Origin: Helopsaltes ochotensis
Taxonomy: Eukaryota; Chordata; Aves; Passeriformes; Locustellidae
Direction of reading: 5' to 3'
DNA length: 64,000 nucleotides
Assembly (NCBI GenBank): GCA_013400155.1
Contig: VXBM01001914.1
Coordinates: 1-64,000 of the forward strand
Each line of letters starts with the position of its first letter. Positions within the stretch are counted from its first letter, which is position 1. A program made the translations under genes and the position numbers. The notes below the pieces were generated by a model. It was not told the DNA's origin. It searched no databases and saw only the letters and a program-made list of their open reading frames with translations. Shown here in pieces: positions 12,889 to 26,100 of this stretch.

Positions 12889-15120
12889 TGATGTTTTGAT
12901 TCAGCAAAATTTTGCTCTATGTTTTTTGATTTAGCAACATTTTTTTCTCTCTGCTTTTCACAAACAGCCTAATATCACACACATTCACTCAGACAACTGC
13001 TGCAAAGACCCTTTTCCTAGTCAATCACTTGGAGAACACATCTACCTCCACAGCTCTCCCTGGCTACTTCTGTAGCATCTACTACTTTCTTCACTTTCAA
13101 GGTCCATCCTTGCTTATCACCACCACACCTATTGCTCCTTAATCTTTGTCAGGAAGACAGTTGTGGTTTTCTCATGTTTGAAACTATGCCAATTTTCATA
13201 AAACAAAGCTGAAAAGACCATTAGATCATACTATCTAATTTGATTATTATGTTGTATTTGGCTAAAACACCTTAAAAAACCCTCCACTTTTTACTGATAA
13301 AAAAATAAAGTTCAGGGATGCTTCTTGTATCTCTTCCTATCTCCCACCTGCCATTCAGTGTCAGGAGTCCAGTTTCCAGCTCCTCTCACACCCACATAGT
13401 GTATTTTCAAACAAACCTCTTGTGCCTTTTCCCGTCTTACACCTTACACTTCATGGAAATTCCCTTAAATATCTGAAAACATACTGCATTACTGTTATTC
13501 AAAGCTTTCTCTGAAATTCAGCTTACTAACATGCCCCTACAGCCCCTATGAACAAAATGTGTGATAAGTAGTTATATACATATCACCTGTTTCCAAATGT
13601 CTAAAGTAAGCAAGAGTGGGATGTAGGAGACAGATCCTACCCTACAGTAAATAGAGAGAGGTTCCCTGAGAGAGATTTGGTTGAAGGAACTCCTGAAACA
13701 CTGCAAAATGTCCTGTGAAGGAGTCTCTGCATATGCTGTGGAAATGGCCTAAGGAAATCAGTCTTTTGATTTAGTTACATGAGTTGGATCCCTAAAGTAT
13801 GAATATTCCCACTGACTACTAGCATTTCCCTTCTCCTCTGTGTGTATTTTCTACTTTCAACTATATTATATTTACACCGCTAAGATTTAAAATTGCAAAT
13901 ATTCTTGCAAGCATGATGCAAAGCATCATAAGAACTAGTTATTTTACAATTATACAAAAAGCAGTCTTACAATGCTATACAGTATTTTATTAAACAGATC
14001 CTGATCATGCAATTATCATAGTATTACACACATATGCCTGGTGGATGATGCATAGCTCTGTGCACTAACTTCAACTCTGGTATTTACTAAATTCCTCAAT
14101 CCTTGTAATAAAGACCTGGAATGTGTTCATGGCTGGCACCAGCTTTTTTCTCCCCACTGCGAATCATGGGCAAATCCTCAGGACAAATCAACACAGCTCT
14201 AAAAAAGCAGAGAAGGGGGAATAGGAATATTAGGAAGAGTTAGGATATCAAGAAGAATTTATTCACTAAAGGGTGACTAGACACTGGAATGGTCTGCATA
14301 AACAATAATCAAAAGTCACACCAGGTACCATGTAAAAAAGAAAATAGAACAGAACAACAGCTACTGGTGATGATCTAGTTCTTGCTCCAGATAACAGAAA
14401 ATAAGTTCTTTCAAAGCCCAAATAAGAGAAAAATGCTTCTTGAAGCAAACAAACAAAAAAAAAAATGAGGAACTGTCAGTCATAGATCCAAATCTGACCA
14501 TGGAGAATATTGAATTAGATTATTTTATTTCTTTATAATAAATGTCATTAATAGCAAAGAGTTAACCACAAAATGCTGAAAAGGACATATTTGGTCCTGT
14601 ATTATGGTACAGTCGTTAATAATTCAGAAACTGGGGCAAGTATCATGGCATAAAATCTGCAGTTATTTCAGTTACTCAGAATCAAGGAAAATTATTAATC
14701 TAACCAAAATTAGTAAGTGGACCCGAGAAACACTAAATCAAATTTAAATGATGATTGCTAGAGAACAGACACATATTAAAATAAACTCATAAAAAAACCC
14801 AGTCTGTTTTATGAGGTTTCAAATTAAAGACACAACTGTAAGACACTTAGTAAAATAAACCTCAGTGTGTTAGGCACAAGGAGGGTAACAGTTACCTACA
14901 AAATCTCCAGATAAATTGATGTTAGTCACTAACATTTAGTCTCTCATCAATTTAATTTACTCACAGTCTTATGTTCACTTACTCACAAGCACTGACACTT
15001 ATTTGTTTAAAGGTCTGACCAAGATAACTTACATGAAAAACAAAAGACAAGTGCCATCAGCTATGAAGTCCTCCCTCCATTTCATGAGTTGTTTTAATTA
15101 TCAATATCAATTAGACAAGT

Positions 15121-15400
15121 CATGGAATCATAAAATGGTTTGGAGGGGACCTTAAAGACCATCTAGTTCCAACCCCCCATGCCATGGTAAACACCTTTCA
15201 CTGGACCAGGTGCTGCTCAGAGACCCGTCCAATCTGGCCTTGAACACCTCCAGGGATGGGGTGTCCACAATTTCTCTGGGAAACGTGTTCCAGTACCTCA
15301 TCACGCTCTCAGTAAAGAATTACTTCCTAACATCTAATCTAACTCTATCTCCTTTCAGTTTGAAGCCATTAACCCTTGTCCTATCACTACATGCCAGTGT
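15121..15400 (-). mobile_element. CR1 LINE 3' fragment
   Basis: The plus strand starts with the reverse complement of the CR1 3' end (GAATCATAAAATGGTTTGG, then GGGACCTTAAAGACC) and continues through CTTGAACACCTCCAGGGATGG and CAGTACCTCATCAC. It is a 5'-truncated CR1, which is usual. An A/C-rich low-complexity run lies ~150 bp beyond it. Confidence 0.9.
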
Positions 15401-15561
15401 CAAGTGCAAGGGGGTGGTAGGATTGCATCTGTTTAATGGAAGTCAATCATTAGATCAGTTATCCCGTAATGGGAAAACACACCAGTTGCTTTGGCCTCAG
15501 GAAGGAACCAGGGCCCACTTTAGCAGTTTAGTGAAAAATCTCTGCTCAACGTACCACTACA

Positions 15562-15635
15562 ATCAAAAAAAAAACCCCAACAAACAAACAAAAAAACCCA
15601 AAAAACCCAACAACAAACCAAAAAAACCCAGCAGC
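15562..15635. repeat. A/C-rich low-complexity tract (AAAC/AAACCC-like)
   Basis: A run of A8-9, CAAACAAA and AAAAACCC-type units without a fixed period. It creates the tail of a spurious open frame. Confidence 0.8.
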
Positions 15636-15666
15636 TGAAACAATGCAAGACAATTAGAAGAAAACC

Positions 15667-15720
15667 TATATATATATTGTGTATATATGTATATTGTGTA
15701 TATATATAACCAGTGTATAT
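15667..15720. repeat. TA/TG microsatellite
   Basis: TATATATATATTGTG followed by repeats of TATATATGTATATTGTG and TATATATATA, an interrupted (TA)n(TG)n tract. Confidence 0.85.
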
Positions 15721-18299
15721 ATTACCAGTGTAATTATAAAAATCAGTGCTGTGACCTTACCAGGAAAAAAAAATCCCATATGAGGTACAGGTCATTCTTT
15801 CTCCAAAAGGATACTAAAGATATGGACAGGGTTCAAGTGTGAACAGCAATAAACATAGAAAATACCCTATGAAGATGCATTAGAAAGTTTCAAATTGAGA
15901 ATATTATGCATGGACATGTAAAGTAATTTCTCTAGAGAGGTCAGATCAGACATCTGTATGCTTGCTATCTTACAACACAAGAAAAAATACAAAGAAACAC
16001 CGAAAGTGTGGAAAATTTAAAACTGAGCAGAAGAAGTGTTTTTTCACATCATATATAATCAACTTATATTGATTATCATAGAAATTCAATTATTGGTCTA
16101 AATGCAATGTCCCTATCAATGACAGTATAAATTAAACCAGTTATTACATAGAGAAGTCACGAAGCAACTTACTTGTAGTTAACATCAACTGAAGCATTAA
16201 GTATTTACTGTATTATGGTTTAAGCAAATATGGTATTCCCTGTGTAAAAATATAAATTAAAAAAAGAAATAGCAATTTGATTTCATTATTGAAATTTTAT
16301 TCACAATCTCACAGTAACTCTTCCTACAGTTTGCATTAAATACTATTAATAGATCATTAACAACAATAGCTGTCTTTAGAGGGTTTTGAAATAACTAAAG
16401 TCTGGACACATTAAGCTTTTATGTGAGCAGTAAAGGCAAACGTGAAAAACTAGAAGAGCATGATTATGAACTTGTTTAGTCCATCACTGCAGGTTCTATC
16501 CACAATATATTTTTCCCTCATTTCCAATCACAGCCAATTTCTAAGAAGCTTGTCCATTTTTCAAAGACCTGATATTGAAATGTTCCCTTTATCACTTTTT
16601 TAAAGAATTATTTTAACAAGGATTCTTATCACAAATCTTGCTAACAAGCACCCAAGAACTGATTACTTACCATTCACCCACAGACAAGTGAACTAGAATT
16701 AGCTTAAGCACTGAATCCTTAGCAGCCACAACTCTACTGCTTGGTTATCTTGATGAGATCATCCTGGTTTAATTTGAAATGCACATTGTCACTGCACATA
16801 CTAAGATTCACACTGCCCTGTTGTGTTAGCAATTACAAAAACATATATAACATTATAACCTATATAAAACATATATAAAATTGTAATTTTCTATCAAGGA
16901 GCAGAGTCTTAATTTTATTAGGATATGCATAGTAAAAATGCATATCCCATAAAAAAGAGAGCATAAGGTTGGAGCTTCATATATTTTGGTTGATTTTTTT
17001 CCCATCATATCTGGGAAGATAAAGAGAATATTATATTGTCTGGAGGTGGGGGAGAAGGAGAGGCTGTCAGCACTGTCAATGTAAGGTTGGGCTTAGTCAG
17101 GGGCTGGGTCAGGTAAACAGGGCAGAAGTAAAAGGCTGAAGCGTCAGACAGTACAACAGACAGTAAAAGTGAAGACTCATACATCAATAATATAGACAGC
17201 ACAAAGAACCAGAAAGATTGCCTGGGAACTCCTCCTTGGATAGAGAAAATACAGCTTGTACTAGGACACAAGAAACTGAGAGATTTCAAGAGCTACATGA
17301 ACTTTATGTGGTGATACTTGAGTGTAGGCTCTGGTTCTGGTAGAGAAGGGAATTTCAGTCCACGGGCAGCTGTGGGTCTGAGAAGACCTTACTGCCAGCA
17401 ATGACAGGAAAGCTGTCTGGAACAAAAGCAATGCAACAGGTTGCAGAAAGGCTGTATAAAATTTCTGAACCCAAAAGGCAACTTCATCTGTGTTCTGAAA
17501 GCAGCAAACCAGTCAACACCAGGACACTAAGAACATAAAAAATTATTCTCTTTGGGTAACTTACTCTGTTTTGCTGTTTTCATGGGCTGTGTGTTTGTCT
17601 GCAAGAACTGTCACTTGGCAGATTTACCTTTCAGTTGTACAGTTTTTACCTGTGATCACTTTAATAATACATCCCATTAACAAATACTGTCACTTTCTAA
17701 AATAAAAGGGACAGTTTTCTTTTCTAAAGCTATTATATGCTTGATAGTATGTTCTGAATGTCCATAACTTGAAATATACCTCATTGGACATTTACCTGCA
17801 ACATTGCCCCCTACTTTTTTCCTTTTAGGCAGAAGGTGGGCAAGAGCAATAAACTGAACTCATAGGAGAAAAGGTGTAAACTTACTTCATTTAGAGGTAA
17901 AGGAATTTCTTGTTAAGGATGCTTCTTTGCTCATTCCTACAGTACCAAAGCTATTTATTTGGTAATAAGTGTTTCTGGACTGAAACAGACATTTCTGAAC
18001 TTGTTGATGATTAATGTACAGTTTAAGAAAGCCATTACTTTATGACAGGCACTACAGAAGCCAAGTGTCAGATAATATATCAACTTCTACTCCACTCTAA
18101 TTCTAATTTAATGGTTAGAACTCTTATTCTTATGGTCTTGTTTCAAATATTATCCTACAAGGAGTTCAGCAGGATACATAGTAGTTACTCTAAGTCTTGT
18201 AAATTCTACGTATTTTAGCATTAGCCAAACCAAGTTTTTGAACGCGTACCCGTGCCACATTCCCTGCACAACCACTGCAGGAAGAGTTAAGTTTCTGCT
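15721..18299. other. No supported gene
   Basis: AT-rich, with a 10-bp inverted repeat at 16921. The 94-codon minus frame at 17005-17289 has no splice flanks or recognisable domain. Confidence 0.5.
16921..16947. repeat. 10-bp inverted repeat
   Basis: GGATATGCAT and ATGCATATCC around a 7-nt loop, in an AT-rich region. Functional significance unknown. Confidence 0.85.
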
Positions 18300-18850
18300 A
18301 TAAATGAACAAAAACAAAGCTGACATGAAGCCAGCGTGTCGCGGCTGGGCCGGCAGGCAAAGGTCCCTCGGCTGCCGCTCCCCGGGGCCGCCGGGAGCGA
18401 CCTGGGGAGGGAAGGAGGGGGGGAGCGGGGAGAGAGGAAGGCACGACCCGCCCGGTCCTAATGCCGCCGAGCCCGGCAGGAGCCTCTCGCCTCCCGCCCC
18501 GGTGGGCTGAAGGCACCGAGGAGATGCCCGGACCATCCCAACGGAGAAATTTCTGGCTGCGCATGCTCGAGGACACATCTCACGGGAACACCCTGAGGCC
18601 ACCTGGACGTGCCCACGTGCAACACAGTCCGTGTGCCGCTAACCGGCAGAGCTGAGCACTGCCACGGGCGAAATCGCTTCCTCTCCCCGAGAGAAAAGCA
18701 GCGAAGGATTCCACGGGAAAAGGAAGAGGACGGTACCAGCAGCCCCTGACATCGATGCTCCTATATTTGTAAGAAACCCTGATTTGCTCGTCAAAACTCA
18801 GCCCCTGAGCTTTACCTGAGAGCTGCCCATCTTTATCACACAATGCAGGA
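18300..18850. promoter_or_regulatory. Isolated CpG-rich segment, candidate promoter or first exon
   Basis: GC and CpG rise sharply (for example CCCCGGGGCCGCCGGGAGCG near 18380) inside an AT-rich region. GTAAGA at about 18770 on the plus strand could be a donor. The segment carries long GC-driven frames on both strands and none is convincing. Given conserved synteny (HMGB1 next to USPL1, minus strand), a distal HMGB1 promoter is possible, but nothing in the sequence proves it. Confidence 0.5.
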
Positions 18851-20422
18851 ATAGAAAAAACGCTCTAGAACAGGTGGGAAAGTGAGAGCGCAGGACTAAA
18901 ACTGTACATGCTGCAGCAGACACGAACACGATTCCAGGATGTCTCTCGGCAAACAAAGGCAGGCTCTTGACGAGCCAAAACCTAGGAAGAGAGGAGACTG
19001 CAAGAAGAGAAGTCTGGCGAGGCAGCTTTTACACCTGTAGATGTGGAATACACCAGCATGTCCACTTTCTGGCTTGCTATTGTTACTGTGGTCTCTTAAA
19101 AGCAAATGTAGCTGTAAAGATTACCACCCTCTGCACCTTCACACCATTCTTTCAAACACACAAGCCTGGCCAGAGCAGTAATTTCTGATGTATTTTCACT
19201 TTGCTACCTCTTTCTTCTTGCTTACATCACTTGAAGATTAAACAGTAAAACTGTTATAACTTTATATGTTTTAATACTGTTTTAGTGAGACATCCTTAAG
19301 TGACCTGAGATGACTTGGTCTGGGGGTGCTAGAACAGCAAACAGGATTGAACAGTTGCTTTTATTGCCTTACAGTGTTTCCTGTGGAGTTGCGATCATAT
19401 TTGTTAAAAGTTGCACATAGATTTCATTAATGTGCCTAGTCTTGCTGCCAAAGCTGACAAGGGACAGGACAGACAAGCTCCCCATCCGTGAAAGTAGAGT
19501 TAGGTGAGCAGTGACAACCTCCTCACGAAAACAAGCAGGGACACAGACAGAAAAAGTTGCACCAAATGTACAGCCATGAGCAATGTTGAGTGAAAAATTT
19601 ATATTGAAGAGTGGTCTTCCTATGAACGTATCTGTTCGCTTTGGCATAAACTCCTCCACTACATACTATGCATGACAGAACATGACCATTATTTAAAAGC
19701 CAAAATACCTGACTTGTGATATGTTTTATCTATCCTGTCACAGCAATCTATCTTACTCCTATCAAAACCACAAAACAAAGCCATAGAACAAAAATTCTGG
19801 AGCCATACATATACTTTCACTATATAAATCAATGCAGGCTTAGAGTTAATACCACTATATGGCACATGAGAAAAGCCCAAAAGTCCTAAAGACTCAAAAC
19901 AATATCAAAAAAATTTCACCTCATATACTTTTCAAAGCCTTTCTTCTCACTGCTGTGAGCACACATCTCTGTCCCTATTACAGATACTAAAGAACCTGCT
20001 CCTAGCCACATTCTGATGTGAAGCTTCTAATGTAAGTGATAATTTGTGTGACTTCATCAATTGGTAAAATCTGTTTCGTCTTTGACATTCTTATTAAACA
20101 GTGAAAAATCAAATGGGTAAGAAAGTCAAAATTCAAGGAGAGCTAAGGTAATCGGGTCCAACAGGTTCAATCTAACACTAATTAGTGTTTTCACAATGTG
20201 GAGAGCATTAGATCTGTGCTATCAACCACAAAACAAATTTTGAATCTGTCAAAATATTTTAAAAAATGAACAGGTGGCAATGCAAATCAGATACTTCCGT
20301 AGCCTCTCATTAAATAATCCAGAAATGAATGCAATGAAACGGTACCACCTTGTTAAAGTAAAAAAAACAACTAAAAATTACTATTTCTCAGTTCCAGCTT
20401 GGGCTCACAAGACAGATGTAGC
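18851..20422. other. No supported gene; one long minus-strand frame
   Basis: The minus frame 19369-19659 (96 codons; contains HGCTFGATFSVCVPACF) follows an acceptor-like TCATGCATAG and ends 8 bp before an AATAAA on the minus strand. I regard it as a chance ORF or at best an alternative last exon of the minus-strand candidate gene. Confidence 0.25.
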
Positions 20423-20638
20423 TTACAAACTCAGCACATCAGCAGTGTGAAAAAGAGCAATCAGACATGGTAAAACACAGCTTTTTGAAAGAACATCCAT
20501 TGAGTAATTGCTAGCACACGCATCCGAAGTGCACAGAACTTCCCAAGAAGTCAAACGAATGTGAGCATCTTCCACATTTTTATGTGCAATGGCATCAAGT
20601 TTCACTGTGGGCTGCAGTAGCGAGGGCATGCCTTGAGG
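20423..20638 (-). CDS. Possible terminal exon of the minus-strand gene
   Basis: After the acceptor ACGTGCCAG an open frame of 71 codons in the right phase ends with TAA at 20423. It includes VKLDAIAHKNVEDAH and IRLTSWEVLCTSDACA. I found no AATAAA in the 500 bp after it on the minus strand, so this could as well be a chance ORF. Confidence 0.2.
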   Translation of the reverse strand, partial: PQGMPSLLQPTVKLDAIAHKNVEDAHIRLTSWEVLCTSDACASNYSMDVLSKSCVLPCLIALFHTADVLSL

Positions 20639-21459
20639 CTGGCACGTTAATTTAACATATGAGTCATTCAATGTGGAAACAACATAACAGAAATATCCAC
20701 AAACCAATGAATTGTGAAAGAACTATAACATTTTCCCCCCCTCAGGCCTGCACCTACTAAAGTGTCACAAATAAAGTCAATATCACAAAAATGATTCAGC
20801 AAAAGAGGAATTAAGCAGTAAACGACAGTCAAATATTTTACAAGTCAGTAACATGACTGTTTTTATTTGAAACCATAACAAAATCTTTTCATCTTAGACA
20901 AGATCAACAAAAAAGACACTCTAGACTTGACTCCTAGAACTACTACAACTACAGATAAGACACCTCTATGACATAGAAATTGCAAACTAGGTTTTTCTTC
21001 ATTGATATCCTCCTTCAGAATCTGAGGGAATTTAAAATTAAGAACTTAATCACCACTCCCTTAGACCCCTCTCTCCCCTCCCCCCCAAAAAGTTGGTTTA
21101 AAATATAAATGAGATAAAATAATTAACCAAACACTTGATGTGCAATGAACCTGAGTGAAAGATTAGCCTGGCAAGAAAAAAAAAAAAGTTATAAGCAGTC
21201 TAGCTTCCTCTCCCATTAGCTTCTTACTACATTGCTGTGATTCTGTGGGCTAGTCAAAAAAACTATTTATAAGTACATAAAAGCAGGTATCTAAGTTTGC
21301 ATTCATATATCTAACATGCGTATTTGTCCAAGTGCAGTTAAGGGAACCCTAAATTTAAGTTGCTGATTTGTGTTTCATATTTTGGCACTGGAATGAGCAC
21401 ATAGTACTTTGAGGGCCAGATGTTTTCTTCCTCCCACTCAGAAAGTAAAAATGAAAAAC

Positions 21460-22350
21460 TGAGTGTTAAAGAAAGTGATATTAAAGTCACTCTTAGTCAC
21501 CTTCCTTGCCAATCTAATTTCAAATAAGGAGACTGCTTACATTTATCTTTTTATGTCTAATTTATGCTCTTATATCAGACCTTTGGAGTGTGGCCACAGC
21601 CCTCTCAGGAGCTCACCTACCAGACATTCTCTGTCCTTCCTTCCCAGTATCCTAGTGAGGATGCTCTGTTTCAATTAATGCTGCCCTAGGAACCTGTTAA
21701 GATGTACATCTATACCGTGCAATGGAGTCCAAAGCAGCTGGGTTCTGTCAGCTTGGCTGTGCTCAACCCCATGAGAATACTCCCATTTTCCTGCTCTCAC
21801 AGTATGTCCATGGGAAGTATCTGTGCTAGCATAAGGATGTGTCTGAGCTCCTTATCCTTGCCTCTCAGCAGGGCTAAGGCCTCTGACAGGCCCACTGTTA
21901 CCACTCGGACATTAACCACCACCCCTCTGAGCAACACAGTCTATCCGATTAATGCCTAATCTGCTTGTGAATCAGCTCCTGAGCCACCACTGCTTTCTGC
22001 AGGGCATGACAAAATTACGAGTTCCTGAGGTGCGTCTAAACCCTAATTTCATTGGAAGTAGCATCTCTGGAACAGCTATCCCAGCTATGAAACTGATTCA
22101 TCAGGAGAATGCGCAGTGTCTGTGCTGCTGTTTACTACAGAGCATATGCACATCCAGCACCTCAAAATACCCTTCCTTACCAAGAAGCTCTAAGAACTGC
22201 CCCAGAACAGTTCCACTTCAATGTAAACCACCAGTGGGATTCAAAGAGTAGGAAGAAAAAGGGGCACAAATTCTTTGCTAATTTCAAGAAGTCAGTATAT
22301 ACACAGGTAAGAATATACATGGCTTTGGTGAAAACAAGAATTTTTGCTTA
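21460..22350 (+). pseudogene. Possible frameshifted retrocopy (unidentified)
   Basis: Slightly GC-richer than its flanks, with protein-like stretches that hop between plus frames: LRVPEVRLNPNFIGSSISGT (frame of 21952) then LPYQEALRTAPEQFHFNVN and SRKKKGHKFFANFKK (frame of 22109). No splice sites separate them, as in a decayed processed copy. The parent is not recognised. Confidence 0.25.
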
Positions 22351-23026
22351 AGGAATTGTTGGCCTAAGTCATTCCAAATACTAAATCTAAAGGAATCACT
22401 TCTACTACCCTCCAGTTAGAGTAAAACTTTCATTGGTGTTTTTATTTGCACTTTTTAATTGCGCACATTATTTAAATGGTGTGAAACTTCCACAAAGTGG
22501 TACCAGTACAGTAACTTAGCATGCTGCTATATTTTTTAAACCAATACAAGGATTAAAAGCTTCCAGCTATGATTAGTTTGTCAATAATTATGTGTTTTGT
22601 CTCTCCTGCAAAGCTAGATGCAATGCCTGTTAGAACATTCTCATGTGTAGTGGTGAAATATGCCACAAGAGATTATACTCTGAGTGAAAAAACGAGGTTT
22701 TTTTAAAATGACAGTTCAAAAATATTCCGTTCTAAATATTCAGAGAAACAGGCTCACAAACAGTGAGCCATAAATGGCCACTAACTCCCTCCCTAAAATA
22801 ACTTGCTTTTCTAAAAAGATGCTTTCACTATTTTTATATGCAAGAAGTCAATGCTAAGTAAAGTTGTACAATGCTTCAGAATTTAAAATACTTCAGGATA
22901 TAGAGCAATCCTCCTACTTTTCGCATTTTAGAAGAAAATTTCATCAGACAAATCCTCAGAGAGACACAAACACATTTTACAGAGGACTATCACATAGTGT
23001 TTAATAAATTACATGCAAATTCTTAC

Positions 23027-23155
23027 CAGAATGCCACTGCTTTTGAAGATGCCATATCCATTGTTATCCTCAAGATATCCATTCTTATTCATCATTAGTA
23101 CCCTGCTTCCTTTGCACTCAAGCTTCGGAACGGATTTCTGACAAGCAACCCACAC
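23027..23155 (-). CDS. Candidate exon, NKNGYLEDNNGYG segment
   Basis: The donor CTG|GTAAGA is strong and the acceptor TTTTGGTAG is weak. The 43 codons are the only open frame (SVPKLECKGSRVLMMN, KNGYLEDNNGYGIFKSSG). The composition looks like a globular extracellular strand-rich protein, but no family is recognised. Confidence 0.38.
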
Positions 23156-26100
23156 CTACCAAAATGGTTTCTAGAAAGCAAATTATATAGCTGTAAGACA
23201 TGGAAAACAAACCAGCAATTTGCAAACCACTGCAAGTGCAATGCAAACACAGCAAAAAGAAAATTCATTCTGAAACATTCATCCTATTATGCTGGACACT
23301 AATATAACCACGGCTGTAACACTATACTTTTAAATCACTGGTTTACCTATAGAAAAACATAAAGAGCAAAATTCCTTTTTATCCCATGGAATCTCCTATA
23401 TTTCATCTCATTAAGGGTGGTCATTTACCCATGAATGATTTTTATACAAGAATAAGATAAAAGAACATTATTCTAAACTATACTTAAAGTCTTCTAAAGA
23501 CTTAAAAAATGGAAGTTTCATTTATGCTGGATATAGCAAATACACAGAACAGTAAAGACCTCCGGCCACATAAAAAAACCAAGTCTAAACAGGTAAGACA
23601 GCACAGGGGAAAAGTCCACGCACAGCACAAACAGCAGGACTGCAGTAAATGTAACAGTAATTCTACTTTGCAGGTGGCTTTTGCTTGCAAACAACACAGA
23701 AAGAGGTGCAGGATAAGGAGGGCACATTGGGTGGGAGGAAGCATATGTAGTATGCAGAATGAAGCAGAAGTGAAGAGGCAGAATGGACAGCAAGAGGTGG
23801 AAGAAACAGTCAGTAAGCACAGAACAGAGATCAGCTAATTAAAGTTAGTGAACGTTCTCTGAATGGTCAAAGGTCCCTGGGCTTTCGGCTCTTTCTGTTC
23901 CTGTGAGTTAGTCTCTGACAAGGTCCTTTCTTTACTGCTTTGAGGCTTAGAGTAGTATACTTAGACTTCTTTAACACTTACTTTCAGTTCTTTTCCCCAT
24001 CACAATCCCCTCTCCACATTTTAACAGAGGATCAGAGATCTTTCCCTCACTTGTAGCTTTAAAACAGAGATGATCTGAATCTACTCAACAATATCTGTAT
24101 AGAACAAGCACATGCAGATCAGCCCTATTTGCAAGTGATCCAAGTTCTGATATTCTGACTTCAGCCTTCCTAATTCTTTCTTACGAAACACATACTGGAT
24201 AGCATAAAAGTGAGGCAAGACACTGATCTGTAAAACAGCAGTTGAAAGTTGATAAGAGCACATAAAACATTGTACTCTGTGCTGAATAACAGAGTTGTTA
24301 GGATTCGGGATGAGGACAGCTGCTCTGTAGGCTCTGGTGTACACAGCCAGAAGGAAATATTCTAACCTTCACAGTAAACTGTACTTGTTCTAGTGTTAAC
24401 TGAATAGATTAGGCTTGTATCAGAACAGAAGATGTATTCTCATTGTCAAAACACTCATTGTTTATATCCTTTAGCATAAATGGAGATAAGTCAGTGTAAA
24501 GAGAAAGTCTGCCTACAAAGGCAAATCAAACCTGTGAAACTCAAGTATTGTAATTTTTTATGGGGCTGTATGGATAAGGCCAAATAAACTAGATTGAGGC
24601 CACTTTCATCTGGTGCAAGATCTCCAATAGGAATAGTTTATACAGGCAATAGCAGCTGCAATATAATTAAAAACAATTTCTGGAATTGGGCCAGCCCTCC
24701 TAGGTTGTTTCCTTCTATGTGGAAATAAGCTACCAATAGATACAGTTTTATACTGCTACTGCTCTATTCACACCGGGGAAAGGTGCCTGATACTTTAATT
24801 ATGCCAGTGCAGATAAAGTAGAGAAACGTCTGATAGAAAACTGAATGTCACAGATACAGTCCATTTACCTACTGCAAGATAGCAACAATATTTCTAGCGC
24901 AGGAAACACTTTAGAGTACTAATGCTTAACTTAAAAAATAATCCCTCGTGTCATTCCCTGAACATCACCAACTTTTGAAATGCTAATGGAATTACTAGAG
25001 ACAAACCAGACTCTGAATTTCTGCCAGATTCTGTCAGGAGTTCATCTGATAAAAGTTTTCACTGTGCCACTCAGGTGTCACTATTCTCTTCATACCACCT
25101 TTTCTGTTAAAATGAACTATTTTTTTTTAGCAACAATGTTGTGGTAGTTTTGAATCTTTGTAAAAACACTGGTAAAAGTAAAGTGTGTGTCTTGGCTTGA
25201 AAAATACACATAAAAGCAATTATTACTCCTCTGCCAGACTACAGCTTTGGAAATTACCTGCAACTTCCCAATGACAATAACAGGCAAGCAGGTATCCAGC
25301 GAAATTCCTTTAGTTCAGCTGCACAATAGTACTTCCACACTACCTGTACTTTACTTGGTTGTTTGAAACAGCATCTGCCAATTCCAGCTGTGCTCTTAAA
25401 AAACAAAAAAACCCCAAAAAACAAACAAACTTTTTTGCCTCTAAAGGACCAAAGTTTAGTCATTTATCCAAGTGTTCTTTAATGGAGAAAACAAATGAAA
25501 AAGAAAAGTTTTAACCACTGTATTGTTCCTGGGACACTACGAATGGTAACTCCCAGACAACTAAGCTGAGACACCAGAATCACCTGATAAAACAAGAATG
25601 CATTTTTGTCTTTTTTGTGACTTCTTTACAACAGCTTCCAAAACAGACTCAAGAGAAATGCATTGGGTTTTCCCTATCTCTGCCCTAAAATAAGACCTCT
25701 GGTCTCAGGTATCTTTGGATAAAGTGAAATATCTACAATTGTAATTTCCTTATCAAAGGTGAACTGTGTGTGCCTCACTAAGAATAAGAACTGCAGCAAC
25801 CATAACCTAGCACATGTACTGGTAAGTATATTAGTTATTAAAAAATAGTAAAATATTTACTTTTAATAGGATAAATGTTCTCCTCTCAGGGACTGATCTG
25901 TGTTGGAAAGTGAGGCGCTTAAAAGTAGGGGGGTTTGGTTTGCTAGTTGATAAACCTCAGTAAGAAGAAAAAAAATTGAAAAACTCAACACTACAATTCT
26001 TCTATAGCATGCTATCATAAATTAATGGGAAGGACAGACTTATATAGAAAATCTTGTTAAACGAACATGATATCTCTATTTAGAAAAATTATCTCATTGC

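Larger units (their letters stand above)
4200..15115. other. Gene-poor AT-rich stretch
   Basis: No convincing coding exon, CR1 copy or RNA gene. It contains the 9856-9891 hairpin, an (ATC)n tract at 12870, an ACAAACAAAC run near 6838 and a possible tRNA-derived SINE at 8650-8980. Confidence 0.5.

Noticed and set aside
18150..18602. 150-codon minus frame in the 18.3-kb CpG-rich segment
   Set aside because: GC-driven frame with several overlapping alternatives on both strands and no splice or homology support.
19369..19659. 96-codon minus frame near 19.5 kb as last exon of the minus-strand gene
   Set aside because: An acceptor-like site exists and the phase could fit, but the stop lies 8 bp before the poly(A) motif and no protein family is recognised. 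A chance ORF of this length is expected in the window.
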